From Bacteroidota bacterium (GTDB lineage: Bacteria; Bacteroidota; Bacteroidia; UKL13-3), in assembly GCA_025359805.1 (NCBI GenBank), contig JANYDU010000038.1, forward strand, positions 1 to 32,266: a stretch of 32,266 bases of DNA. The letters run 5' to 3'. This document shows, piece by piece, positions 24,625-32,266 of this stretch. The position numbers and the translations under genes are program-made. How positions within the stretch are numbered: the stretch's first letter is position 1; each line of letters starts with the position of its first letter. The notes below the pieces were generated by a model. It was not told where the DNA came from. It made no database searches and saw only the letters and a list, made by a program, of their open reading frames with translations.

Positions 24625-26715
24625 TTACTTTACCACACTTCCTGCTTCAATTTCCTTATCAGGTCCAATACTATATAATTTCCCAAAATCATTTCCAGCC
24701 ATTAATAACATCCCTTGACTTTCAATTCCTCTAATTTTTCTGGGAGCTAAATTAGCTATAACGGTAACTGATTTTCCAATTAACTCTTCTGGTTTATAAT
24801 ACTCAGCAATGCCACTTAAAATGGTTCGCTTTTCAAAACCTAAATCAACAATTAGTTTTAATAATTTATCTGCTTTAGGAACTTTTTCTGCTTCTAAAAT
24901 TTTGCCAACACGCAAATCAAGTTTATCAAAATCTTCATAGGTGATATCTGCTTTTACTTCATGAATAGTATTAACTATTGGTTGTTGGCTATTGACTTTT
25001 TTTATAGATTCAAGTCTGTCTAATTGTTTTTGAATTTCTTCGTCTTCAACCTGTTTATATAAAATTTCTGCTTTGCCTAATTGATGTTGTGAATGCAAAA
25101 TAGTTGAGTTGAATAATTCATTCCAATTCAATTCATTTTTATTGAGCATTATCTTTAATTTTTTTGATGTATGAGGTAAAAACACTTCAGCAGCAATAGC
25201 CAATTTTGCACAGATTTGAAGTGCATCAAACATGATTCCTTTTACTTGTTCAGTATTCGTTTTAATTAATTTCCAAGGTTCAGTATCTGCTAAATATTTA
25301 TTTCCGGCACGAGCTACATTTATAAAATTTGAAAGTGCATCACGTAATTTTATGGCATTTAAATTCTCTGTCATTTGATGCAAGTTTTTGGCAACTTCAT
25401 CAAACGCATTTTGTTGTGCCGATTTTAATTTTTCATCTTTAAGTTCGATTGTTCCATCAGGAATTTTTCCTTCATAAAATTTATCAGATAGGACAAGAAC
25501 TCTATTTACAAAGTTTCCGAATATGCTTACCAATTCACTATTTACACGGGTTTGAAAGTCTTTCCATGTAAACTCACTGTCCTTTGTTTCAGGAGCAATG
25601 GAAGTGAGAACATATCTCAATTCATCTTGACGATTAGGAAAATCAACTAAGTATTCATGTAACCAAACTGCCCAATTTCTACTGGTTGAAATTTTATCAC
25701 CTTCTAAATTTAAAAACTCATTGGCAGGAACATTAGTAGGAAGAATATAGTTTCCATGAGTCATCAGCATCATAGGAAAAATAATAGCATGAAAAACAAT
25801 ATTGTCTTTGCCGATAAAATGAATGAGTGCTGTATCCTCATTTTGCCACCAGTCAGAAAATGGTGCTCGGTGCTCAGTGCTCGGTGCTTGGTTTTGTAAG
25901 TATTCTTTAGTTGCCGAGATATATCCAATAGGTGCATCAAACCAAACATACAATACTTTTCCTTCGGCATCTTTTAATGGAACAGGAACTCCCCAATCCA
26001 AATCACGAGTCATGGCACGGGATTGCAAGCCTTCTGTTAACCAACTATTGCATTGCCCTTTTATGTTTGATTTCCAGCTGTCGAAACGTGTAATATAATT
26101 TTGAAATTGTTGTGTTTGTTGAATTTCACCCATTGGCAAAAACCAGTTTTTTGTCTCTTTTAAAACAGGGGCCTCACCACTTAAAGTTGATTTTGGATTG
26201 ATTAAATCTGTTGGGCTCAAAGTGGTTCCACATTTTTCACATTGATCGCCATAAGCATTAGTGTTTCCGCATCGTGGGCAGGTTCCAGTAATGTATCTAT
26301 CTGCTAAAAACTGCTTAGCACTTTCATCATAATATTGATTGGTTGTTTCTTCTTTAAAAACATTTTTATCATATAAATTTTTAAAAAATTCTTGTGCGGT
26401 ATCATGATGAACTTTTGAAGAAGTTCGGCCATAATAAGTAAAATCAATTCCAAATTCTTTAAATGCATCGCCCATTATTTTATGGTACTTATCAACTAAT
26501 TGTTGAGGAGTGATGCCTTCTTTTTTTGCTTTAATTGTTATTGGAACACCATGCTCATCACTACCGCAAATAAATAATACCTCTTTCCCTATTGCTTTTA
26601 AATATCGTACATAAATATCGGCAGGTAAATAACATCCCGCTAAATGCCCTATATGAACTGGGCCATTAGCATAGGGTAATGCTGCGGTTACTAAATATCT
26701 TTTTGGACTGGTCAT
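24625..26715 (-). CDS. metG: methionyl-tRNA synthetase
   Basis: 696-residue class I aminoacyl-tRNA synthetase that charges tRNA-Met with methionine. HIGH motif at 21-24 (YANGPVHIGH), zinc knuckle with CPRC and CEKC at about 145-162, and the KMSKS loop as KISTS at 341-345 inside NLEGDKISTSRNWAVW, as usual in Bacteroidota. The anticodon-binding helical domain follows (about 385-550), and a C-terminal tRNA-binding (Trbp111-like) OB fold occupies about 595-696 (DKLDLRVGKILEAEKVPKAD). Residues 276-285 (APSTEHRAPF region) are an apparent insertion between ATKEYLQNQ and SDWWQNED, coded by a tandem heptamer repeat and absent from relatives as I remember them. All catalytic motifs are intact, so the enzyme should be functional. 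Confidence 0.97.
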   Translation of the reverse strand: MTSPKRYLVTAALPYANGPVHIGHLAGCYLPADIYVRYLKAIGKEVLFICGSDEHGVPITIKAKKEGITPQQLVDKYHKIMGDAFKEFGIDFTYYGRTSSKVHHDTAQEFFKNLYDKNVFKEETTNQYYDESAKQFLADRYITGTCPRCGNTNAYGDQCEKCGTTLSPTDLINPKSTLSGEAPVLKETKNWFLPMGEIQQTQQFQNYITRFDSWKSNIKGQCNSWLTEGLQSRAMTRDLDWGVPVPLKDAEGKVLYVWFDAPIGYISATKEYLQNQAPSTEHRAPFSDWWQNEDTALIHFIGKDNIVFHAIIFPMMLMTHGNYILPTNVPANEFLNLEGDKISTSRNWAVWLHEYLVDFPNRQDELRYVLTSIAPETKDSEFTWKDFQTRVNSELVSIFGNFVNRVLVLSDKFYEGKIPDGTIELKDEKLKSAQQNAFDEVAKNLHQMTENLNAIKLRDALSNFINVARAGNKYLADTEPWKLIKTNTEQVKGIMFDALQICAKLAIAAEVFLPHTSKKLKIMLNKNELNWNELFNSTILHSQHQLGKAEILYKQVEDEEIQKQLDRLESIKKVNSQQPIVNTIHEVKADITYEDFDKLDLRVGKILEAEKVPKADKLLKLIVDLGFEKRTILSGIAEYYKPEELIGKSVTVIANLAPRKIRGIESQGMLLMAGNDFGKLYSIGPDKEIEAGSVVK
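25863..25890 (+). repeat. tandem heptamer repeat (GTGCTCN x4) within metG
   Basis: Four copies of a 7-base unit, GTGCTCG, GTGCTCA, GTGCTCG and GTGCTTG, with two variable positions. The stretch is far more GC-rich than its surroundings. The total of 28 bases, with the adjoining bases, keeps the metG frame open and encodes part of a surface loop in the catalytic domain. Confidence 0.85.
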
Positions 26716-26737
26716 AAAATAATGCTGCGTATATGAT

Positions 26738-26745
26738 CAAATATA
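26738..26745 (-). promoter_or_regulatory. -7 promoter element (TATATTTG) for metG
   Basis: Exact TAnnTTTG match on the minus strand in the 39-base gap between the HI0933-family gene and metG, predicting a leader of about 15-17 bases. No TTG at the -33 distance, so readthrough from the flavoprotein gene may also feed metG. Confidence 0.42.
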
Positions 26746-26754
26746 TTTCTTAAA

Positions 26755-27969
26755 TTATTGTCCGGCTGCGGTTCCGGCTATAAAACCAGTAGTCCATGCT
26801 GCTTGAAAATTGAATCCACCGGTAATGCCATCAATATCCAAAACTTCGCCAGCAAAATGTAATCCTTTTACTTTTTTACTTTGCATAGATTTGAAGTCGA
26901 TATCGTTTAATGAAACTCCACCACAGGTTACAAACTCCTCTTTAAAAGTTGTTTTATCTTTGATGTGATAGGTATCATACAAAACGTGTTGAGCCAATTT
27001 ATTAATTTCTTCTTTTGATATATCAGCCCAACGTTTATCTTCTTTCATACCTGATTTTTCAATCAAAAAAGTAGTGAGTCGGGCAGGGAGTTTAAATGGT
27101 AATAAATTTCCAACCTGCTTAGCTGGATTAGCGGCTTTTATGTTAAATAATTCTTGTCGTAAGGCTTCTTCTTTTTTATCATTTAACCAATTTACTTGTA
27201 TGGTAAAATCATACTCTCTATCAGCTAATTTTCTGGCACCAAAAGAAGATAATTTTAACACAGCCGGACCACTTAAGCCCCAATGTGTAATGAGAACAGG
27301 GCCTGAGTATTCTAATTTTATTTCGGGTATTTTTACCCTTGCAGGATCAACAGATAAACCCATTAATTCGGTAAGAGGATTATTAGGGATATTAAATGTG
27401 AAAAGGGAAGGAACAGGCTCAATAATTTCATGTCCAAGAGCTTTAAGCCAGCTGAGCCCTTCTTCTTTTGGGCTTCCACCGGTTGCTACAATAACTTTAT
27501 CGCACTCAATGGTTCTACCATCTTTTAAAACTATTTCAAAACCACCATGAAATGAAGTGATAATATTTTTTACCTCCGACTCTAATTCAATAGTTACTTT
27601 ATTTTTTTTTGCTTCTTTTAGCAAACAATCAATAATGGTTTCCGAATTATCAGATACAGGGAACATTCGTCCATCTGCTTCGGTTTTTAATTTCACTTTA
27701 CGATCTTCAAACCATTTAATGGTATCTGTAGTCATAAATCTACTGAAAGCGCTGCGCAATTGTTTATCGCCACGCGGGTAACTTTGACAAAGTTGTTTAA
27801 TGTCAAAACAAGCATGGGTAACATTGCATCTTCCTCCTCCCGAAACCTTTACTTTTTGCAAAAGTTTGGATGATTTTTCCAACAAAATAACTTCGTTTTT
27901 GCTACCTGAAGCAGCATGAATAGCAGCAAAAAATCCGGCTGCACCTCCTCCTATTACAACAATTTTCAT
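26755..27969 (-). CDS. HI0933/YhiN-family flavoprotein (NAD(P)/FAD-dependent oxidoreductase)
   Basis: 404-residue cytoplasmic flavoprotein. FAD-binding loop GGGAAG at 7-12 in KIVVIGGGAAGFFAA, the family-specific KVSGGGRCNVT at about 40-51, GRMFPVSD near 100, VIVATGG in the middle, and the C-terminal FAGEVLDIDGITGGFNFQAAW segment define the HI0933 family. The biochemical role is uncharacterised for most members; one clade (BaiN) acts on bile acid intermediates, which is not a safe transfer here. It is divergent from the DedA gene and is followed by metG after 39 bases. All expected FAD motifs are present. Confidence 0.92.
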   Translation of the reverse strand: MKIVVIGGGAAGFFAAIHAASGSKNEVILLEKSSKLLQKVKVSGGGRCNVTHACFDIKQLCQSYPRGDKQLRSAFSRFMTTDTIKWFEDRKVKLKTEADGRMFPVSDNSETIIDCLLKEAKKNKVTIELESEVKNIITSFHGGFEIVLKDGRTIECDKVIVATGGSPKEEGLSWLKALGHEIIEPVPSLFTFNIPNNPLTELMGLSVDPARVKIPEIKLEYSGPVLITHWGLSGPAVLKLSSFGARKLADREYDFTIQVNWLNDKKEEALRQELFNIKAANPAKQVGNLLPFKLPARLTTFLIEKSGMKEDKRWADISKEEINKLAQHVLYDTYHIKDKTTFKEEFVTCGGVSLNDIDFKSMQSKKVKGLHFAGEVLDIDGITGGFNFQAAWTTGFIAGTAAGQ

Positions 27970-28033
27970 TCTTAGTAATTAAATCAACTGAGGGGCGAAT
28001 TTAATGTTTCCTTGCATGGTTTCCTCAGTTTGC

Positions 28034-28064
28034 TTGTAAATTGCTTCATCTTTATTTATGTTTA
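28034..28064 (+). promoter_or_regulatory. possible promoter of the DedA gene
   Basis: TTG at 28034-28036, 20 bases, then TATGTTTA at 28057-28064, one mismatch from TAnnTTTG. The ATG at 28074 is only nine bases further on, so the transcript would have almost no leader. A TTG at 28041, upstream in frame with the gene, would be before the transcription start and is rejected as a start codon. Confidence 0.4.
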
Positions 28065-28073
28065 CCACAAAAC

Positions 28074-28709
28074 ATGGATAGTTTCTGGGATTTATTTAAG
28101 CCTGAAGAGCTTGTTAGATATGGCGGTTTAGCGTTGGTATTGATTATTATTTTGGTAGAAAATGGAATCTTTTTTGGTTTTTTTTTACCGGGTGATTCAT
28201 TGTTGTTTACTGCAGGTTTGCTTTGTTATCTTGATGTTTTGAATGTAGATTTAGCTTGGTTGGTTGTGGGGATTTCCGCATCAGCAACAGCTGGGTATTA
28301 TGCTGGATATTATTTTGGATTTAAAACGGGGGAAGCATTATACAAGAAGGAAGACTCTCTGTTTTTCAAGAAAAAATATATTTACACAGCCGAAATTTTT
28401 TATAAAAAATATGGGGGTATGGCATTAATAATGGGAAGGTTTTTACCCATTGTGCGCACCTTTGCGCCCATACTTGCCGGTGTTGTAAAGGTAGATCATA
28501 AAACTTTTTTTGTGTACAATATTACAGGAGCTATTTTATGGCCGGCCGTTGTAGTTACAGCTGGATATTATGTAGGAAGTGTATTTCCCAATGCTTTAAA
28601 CTATTTGAATTATATTGTAATTGGATTTATTGTGGTAACGGCAATTCCCATCATTAATAATTATAGAGCGCAGGCTAAAGAAAAAAAGGCAGGGTCAATG
28701 GAGAAATAA
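28074..28709 (+). CDS. DedA family inner-membrane protein
   Basis: 211 residues with several membrane helices, a DedA/SNARE-associated (VTT) domain protein. Members are implicated in lipid flipping (undecaprenyl phosphate or phosphatidylethanolamine transport) and membrane homeostasis. Recognised from ENGIFFGFFLPGDSLLFTAG near residue 31, the GYYAGYYFGFKTGEALYKK segment, and the conserved GRFLPIVRTFAPILAG around 122, followed by ILWPAVVVTAGYYVG. The basic C-terminal tail (RAQAKEKKAGSMEK) should be cytoplasmic. ATG 28074 is preferred over a TTG at 28041. The last 15 bases overlap the 3' end of the convergent LolE-like gene. Confidence 0.92.
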   Translation: MDSFWDLFKPEELVRYGGLALVLIIILVENGIFFGFFLPGDSLLFTAGLLCYLDVLNVDLAWLVVGISASATAGYYAGYYFGFKTGEALYKKEDSLFFKKKYIYTAEIFYKKYGGMALIMGRFLPIVRTFAPILAGVVKVDHKTFFVYNITGAILWPAVVVTAGYYVGSVFPNALNYLNYIVIGFIVVTAIPIINNYRAQAKEKKAGSMEK

Positions 28710-29921
28710 TTGTTTAGCTTTTTTTGCAGGATACAAAGAAGTGAGCCAACCCAAAAAAACTACTGTAATAAATACCAATAGTATATCCATCATTTTTAGT
28801 TTTATAGGATAATGATCCATAGTAAAACTTTCTGCGCCCTCAATTTTTACGAAGCCAAATTTTTCTTGAGCCAAACATAAAACAGCTCCCAATAGTAAAC
28901 CAATTATTCCTCCAACCAATGCAATCATTAATCCTTCATATTTAAAAATAAGAGCAGCTTGTTGTTTTGATAAACCGAGGCTGGATAAAATTTGCAAGTC
29001 GCGTTTTTTTTCCATTACTAAAATGTATAATGAGCCAATGGTATTGCTTGCAGCCACAAATAAAATGAACAATAAAATCATATAGCTTACCACTTTTTCA
29101 GATTTCATTACTTTAAAAAAAGCATCTCGTTGTTCAAATCGATTTTGAACGATAAAATTTTCTCCAAGTTGTGCAGCAATTTTTTCTTTTACATCATCAA
29201 GGTTTGCATCTTTATTTAAACGAATATCAAGAGAAGAAACTTCAGTTTTTCTATCCAATAAATTTCGCAAAAAACCTAATGGAACAATCACATATTTATT
29301 ATCCACTTCTTCTTGTACACTAAAAATTCCAACTGGTGAAATAGCAGCTTTAGAAAAAGAATTTTCGGGATTCAGTACATCCGTAACTCCACGTTTTGGT
29401 ATAAAGATATTAAGGCGATAAAACACATCATTAGGGTCGATAGAAAGTTGATATGCGATACCCTGACCAACGATTGCAAAATTAGTATCGCCAATTTGAA
29501 GCAATGAAATTCCTGCAACAATTGAACTGTCTAAATCTGTTACATAAGTATAATTTTCATCAACCCCTTTTACTGTTGCTAAATTTTGTCGTTCGCCATA
29601 TTTTAGCAAAACATTTTCTTCAAGCACTTCAGAAATTTTCCAAACGCCTTCTATTTTTTGAATACTTGGAATATTAGCTATGCTTGTATCAAATACCTTT
29701 CCTTTTGCAGCCGTAATTTTTATATCCGCATCAAACTTATTATACATGCTGATAAATAATCCTTCAAACCCATTAAAAACAGAAAGTACAATGAGTAAGG
29801 CAGCAGCACCTACTATGTAGCCCAATAAAGAAATGCCAGAAATGATGGTAATTAAATTAAATGAACCTCCGCTTTTGCGAGAAAAAAAATAACGTTTGGC
29901 GATATTGAAGGAGAGGTTCAT
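28695..29921 (-). CDS. LolC/LolE-like ABC transporter permease (FtsX domain)
   Basis: 408-residue inner-membrane permease with the MacB/FtsX topology: one N-terminal helix (about 23-48) preceded by IAKRYFFSRKSGGSFNLITI, a large periplasmic domain (about 50-275), and three C-terminal helices (about 278-302, 330-352 and 376-396). In Gram-negative bacteria LolCE with LolD extracts lipoproteins from the inner membrane. Bacteroidota usually have a single permease type that likely forms a homodimer. The ATPase partner is not in the window. It follows the methyltransferase gene after 32 bases in the same direction, a likely operon, and its last 15 bases overlap the DedA gene tail to tail. Confidence 0.9.
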   Translation of the reverse strand: MNLSFNIAKRYFFSRKSGGSFNLITIISGISLLGYIVGAAALLIVLSVFNGFEGLFISMYNKFDADIKITAAKGKVFDTSIANIPSIQKIEGVWKISEVLEENVLLKYGERQNLATVKGVDENYTYVTDLDSSIVAGISLLQIGDTNFAIVGQGIAYQLSIDPNDVFYRLNIFIPKRGVTDVLNPENSFSKAAISPVGIFSVQEEVDNKYVIVPLGFLRNLLDRKTEVSSLDIRLNKDANLDDVKEKIAAQLGENFIVQNRFEQRDAFFKVMKSEKVVSYMILLFILFVAASNTIGSLYILVMEKKRDLQILSSLGLSKQQAALIFKYEGLMIALVGGIIGLLLGAVLCLAQEKFGFVKIEGAESFTMDHYPIKLKMMDILLVFITVVFLGWLTSLYPAKKAKQLFLH

Positions 29922-29953
29922 TGTATTATTATAAAAGAAATTTTACTTGAAAC

Positions 29954-30754
29954 TTACTTCCAAGCCTTCACAATTAATCCTGTTCCTGTTTGATGTGTTG
30001 AAAAAGTATCTATCCAATTTAAGAGGTAGGCAAATGGATAAGTGATGAGGTAATAAAAAGGAAGGATTACAAAAAAGAGTTTGCTTGCGTTAAGCATTTG
30101 CATTGGATATTTCATCGAAAGTTTCCACGCAATTTTTCCCGGAGCTCCGTATGAGTATAAAATTTCTGAGTTATCAAACCCTGCTGTTTTTAATTTTTCA
30201 CGCATTTCTTCCACTGGATATCCATCACGCACATGCTCGCCAATAAATGATTCTCCGTGTTCATCTGCATTGCTTCCACCTTGATCGCTTGGTGTTGAAA
30301 TAAGTAACATGGCTCCTGGTTTCATGGCTTGATGAAAATTTTTGAACACATCTACATCTTCTAAAATATGTTCCATTACATCTACACATAAAATCAAATC
30401 ATATTTATTTGTGGCATGAGGTTTTGTTAAATCGCCCACAGAAAACTTCACGTTTTTCAATCCACATTTTTCAAAAAATTGATTGCAATCTGCAATTTGA
30501 TCTTCTTTTACATCTACTGCTGTAATATCACAGGTTGAATTTTTATTGGCAATGTAAAATGAATATTGACCAAAGCCCGAACCTGCATCCATCATCGCAA
30601 AATTTTTATTTGCAAAACCCCAAGCCCTTAATTCTCTATGAATATGCCATGTGCGCAACAAAAGCAAATCAAGCAGTTTATAAAATAATTTACGAAGTGT
30701 AATTGATGTATTAAATACTTTTCCTAAGTCGTTTTTTATTGGGTCGTATTCCAT
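29954..30754 (-). CDS. class I SAM-dependent methyltransferase
   Basis: 266 residues. Rossmann methyltransferase core: motif I DAGSGFGQ at 56-63, acidic motif II near AVDVKED (79-85), and VDVMEHI at 124-130 followed by LLISTP at 150-155. The C-terminal part (about 225-247, KLFFVILPFYYLITYPFAYL) is hydrophobic and may sit on or in the membrane, which suggests a lipid, quinone or cell-surface glycan substrate rather than rRNA, but the substrate cannot be named. Followed by the LolE-like gene after 32 bases. Upstream is an 87-base gap to the purH stop holding no clear promoter. The name should stay generic. Confidence 0.85.
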   Translation of the reverse strand: MEYDPIKNDLGKVFNTSITLRKLFYKLLDLLLLRTWHIHRELRAWGFANKNFAMMDAGSGFGQYSFYIANKNSTCDITAVDVKEDQIADCNQFFEKCGLKNVKFSVGDLTKPHATNKYDLILCVDVMEHILEDVDVFKNFHQAMKPGAMLLISTPSDQGGSNADEHGESFIGEHVRDGYPVEEMREKLKTAGFDNSEILYSYGAPGKIAWKLSMKYPMQMLNASKLFFVILPFYYLITYPFAYLLNWIDTFSTHQTGTGLIVKAWK

Positions 30755-30841
30755 GTATGTTTTTTAATAAAGGCGCAAAATAAAAAAGTATCGGGAATAT
30801 TTCGGGACTTTTATTATTAGGCTTTAATACAAAATTTTCAA

Positions 30842-32266
30842 TTAATGTTTAAAATGTCTCACACCGGTGTAATACATGGTTACTTCATTCGCATTGCAAT
30901 ACGTTATGGAGGCTTCATCTTTTATCGAGCCGCCAGGTTGTATAACGGCTTTAATTCCTTCTTTATCGGCAATCTCTACACAATCAGGAAACGGAAAAAA
31001 TGCATCACTGCTCATCACTGCTCCATGTAAATCAAACTCAAATGTGTGAGCTTTTGAAATGGCTTGTTTCAATGCATCAACTCTAGATGTTTGTCCGCAG
31101 CCAATGCCAATTAACTGTTTGTTTTTTGCCAAAACAATCGTGTTTGATTTCGCATGTTTTACAATTTTATCGGCAAATAACATATCACTAATTTCTGTTG
31201 ATGTTGCTTTTTTTGTGGTTACTAAAGTGAGGTTATTTTCTGTTAATACAACAGCATCTTTATCTTGTTCAATTACTCCATTTAATAAACTTCTAAATAA
31301 TTTATTTTTAGGCAATACCGATTTTAATTCAAGTATAATTCTGTTCTTTTTAGTTTTTAAAATGGATAGTGCTCTTTCATCATAAGAAGGAGCAATCAAT
31401 ACTTCCAAAAATATTTTATCCATATCAATTGCGGTGGCTTCATCAATATGTTTATTAGAAATAATAATGCCACCAAATGCCGAAACAGGATCACCCGCTA
31501 AAGCATCTTTCCATGCATCTAAAATATTGCTTCGCGATGCTAATCCACAAGGATTATTATGTTTGATAACTGCAACGGTTGGCTCTTCAAAATCTTCAAT
31601 TAAGTTTAATGCAGCATCCACATCAAGTAAATTATTGTAGGATAATTCTTTTCCATGAAGTTGAACAAATAACTCATCCAGTTGACCATAAAAAATGCCT
31701 TTTTGATGAGGATTTTCGCCATAACGCAAAACTTTTCCGTTTGGCACGCTTGCTTTAAATGCTGAATTGGTTTTGTCGAAATAATTAAAAATTAATCCAT
31801 CATAATGTGAAGTGATATTGAATGCTTTTTTTGCAAATTCTTTACGTTGTTCCAAAGTGCTTTCTCCTTTTTGTTCATTTAAAATGGATAGGAGAGGAGT
31901 GAAATCTTTTTTATCGGCAACGATAAGTGTGTCGTTAAAATTTTTGGCAGCAGCTCTAATTAATGAAACGCCACCAATATCAATTTTTTCAATGATTTTA
32001 TTTTCGTCAGAAGTGGAGTTAATAGTTTCTTCAAATGGATATAAATCAACAATAACTAAATCAAGAAAAGGGATTTCAAATTCTGCCACTTCTTTTTGGT
32101 CTTGTTCATTTTCTCTTCGTGCTAAAATTCCTCCAAATACCTTTGGGTGTAAAGTTTTAACTCGTCCACCTAAAATACTTGGATAGCTTGTTAGCGTTTC
32201 AACAGCAATAACTTTTACACCTAATTTTTCAATAAAGTCCTGTGTGCCTCCGGTTGAATATATGGT
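30842..32266 (-). CDS. purH: bifunctional AICAR transformylase/IMP cyclohydrolase, 5' end outside window
   Basis: The visible 474 codons are the C-terminal part of PurH, which performs the last two steps of purine synthesis: formylation of AICAR with 10-formyltetrahydrofolate, then ring closure to IMP. The MGS-like cyclohydrolase domain is present from TIYSTGGTQDFIEKLG onward, with RVKTLHPKVFGG and GGVSLIRAAAKNF. The transformylase domain shows RYGENPHQKG, VIKHNNPCG (catalytic His and Lys), DPVSAFGG, SDAFFPFPD and the closing IQPGGSIKDEASITY. The family is about 510 residues, so about 35 N-terminal residues lie beyond the right edge. A methionine at 32089 is internal, not the start, because the conserved upstream sequence continues in frame. 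No regulatory region is visible. Confidence 0.96.
   Translation of the reverse strand, partial: TIYSTGGTQDFIEKLGVKVIAVETLTSYPSILGGRVKTLHPKVFGGILARRENEQDQKEVAEFEIPFLDLVIVDLYPFEETINSTSDENKIIEKIDIGGVSLIRAAAKNFNDTLIVADKKDFTPLLSILNEQKGESTLEQRKEFAKKAFNITSHYDGLIFNYFDKTNSAFKASVPNGKVLRYGENPHQKGIFYGQLDELFVQLHGKELSYNNLLDVDAALNLIEDFEEPTVAVIKHNNPCGLASRSNILDAWKDALAGDPVSAFGGIIISNKHIDEATAIDMDKIFLEVLIAPSYDERALSILKTKKNRIILELKSVLPKNKLFRSLLNGVIEQDKDAVVLTENNLTLVTTKKATSTEISDMLFADKIVKHAKSNTIVLAKNKQLIGIGCGQTSRVDALKQAISKAHTFEFDLHGAVMSSDAFFPFPDCVEIADKEGIKAVIQPGGSIKDEASITYCNANEVTMYYTGVRHFKH

Noticed and set aside
25863..25890. Heptamer repeats as a CRISPR-like array
   Set aside because: Units are adjacent without spacers, only seven bases long, and lie within an intact metG coding frame.
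27074..27550. A 158-codon plus-strand open frame
   Set aside because: Antisense to the well-supported HI0933-family gene; composition follows the complementary codons and there is no domain or signal.
31812..32186. A 124-codon plus-strand open frame, and others such as 31059-31385
   Set aside because: Antisense to purH, whose conserved motifs fill the opposite strand; these are shadow frames.
1..32266. Mobile element, prophage, defence system or toxin-antitoxin locus
   Set aside because: No transposase, integrase, phage structural gene, restriction or CRISPR gene is seen; gene content and base composition look uniform throughout.

Overview
The window is AT-rich chromosomal DNA from a member of the Bacteroidota, probably an environmental flavobacterium- or chitinophaga-like organism. 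Three things point there: two secreted proteins end in type IX secretion (T9SS) sorting domains; several genes are preceded by the phylum's promoter pattern (TTG, about 20 bases, then TAnnTTTG) rather than a Shine-Dalgarno sequence; and the gene families (DUF5723, M1 and M6 proteases, LolE-like permease, DUF72) are typical of the phylum. There is no insertion sequence, phage, plasmid, CRISPR or defence locus. Most genes are housekeeping or envelope genes, and nothing here amounts to a clearly new multi-gene system.

Layout. 1-1049 (-): 5' part of a DEAD-box RNA helicase that starts at TTG and runs off the left edge. 1144-3390 (-): a PhoD-like phosphatase and an unrecognised cysteine-rich secreted protein. 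3540-4445 (+): DUF72 protein. 4538-6973 (-): secreted M1 aminopeptidase. 7172-10210 (+): T9SS-secreted M6 metalloprotease followed after 3 bases by a ComF-type phosphoribosyltransferase. 10280-11746 (+): DUF5723 outer-membrane-type protein. 11752-14830 (-): TetR regulator, then paaA, paaB and paaC of phenylacetyl-CoA epoxidase. 14950-15699 (+): PhaB-like acetoacetyl-CoA reductase, divergent from the regulator. 15712-17697 (-): a tetrapyrrole-methylase family (RsmI-like) protein and a GAF-domain histidine kinase. 17851-20729 (+): PpiD/SurA-like periplasmic folding factor and an alpha/beta hydrolase. 20835-24437 (+): very large T9SS surface protein. 24493-24564 (-): tRNA-Arg(CCT). 24625-26715 (-): metG. 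26755-27969 (-): HI0933-family flavoprotein. 28074-28709 (+): DedA membrane protein. 28695-30754 (-): SAM methyltransferase and LolC/E-like permease. 30842-32266 (-): purH, cut by the right edge.

How the parts fit. The best functional unit is tetR-paaABC: a regulator with a perfect 14-base palindrome placed over its own predicted transcription start, followed by three subunits of the ring-epoxidising enzyme of aerobic phenylacetate breakdown; paaD and paaE are not beside them. The gene on the other side of the palindrome makes 3-hydroxybutyryl-CoA, so the region may link aromatic breakdown (which yields acetyl-CoA) to storage polymer, but that is inference. The secreted proteases, PpiD-like chaperone, LolE-like permease and T9SS proteins together describe an active cell envelope.

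The most useful non-coding observations are the palindromic operator, two clear terminators at operon ends, a third terminator-like hairpin inside the start of the alpha/beta hydrolase gene, matching inverted-repeat elements in both paa spacers, and a tandem heptamer inserted in frame in metG. No gene-free stretch exceeds 300 bases.
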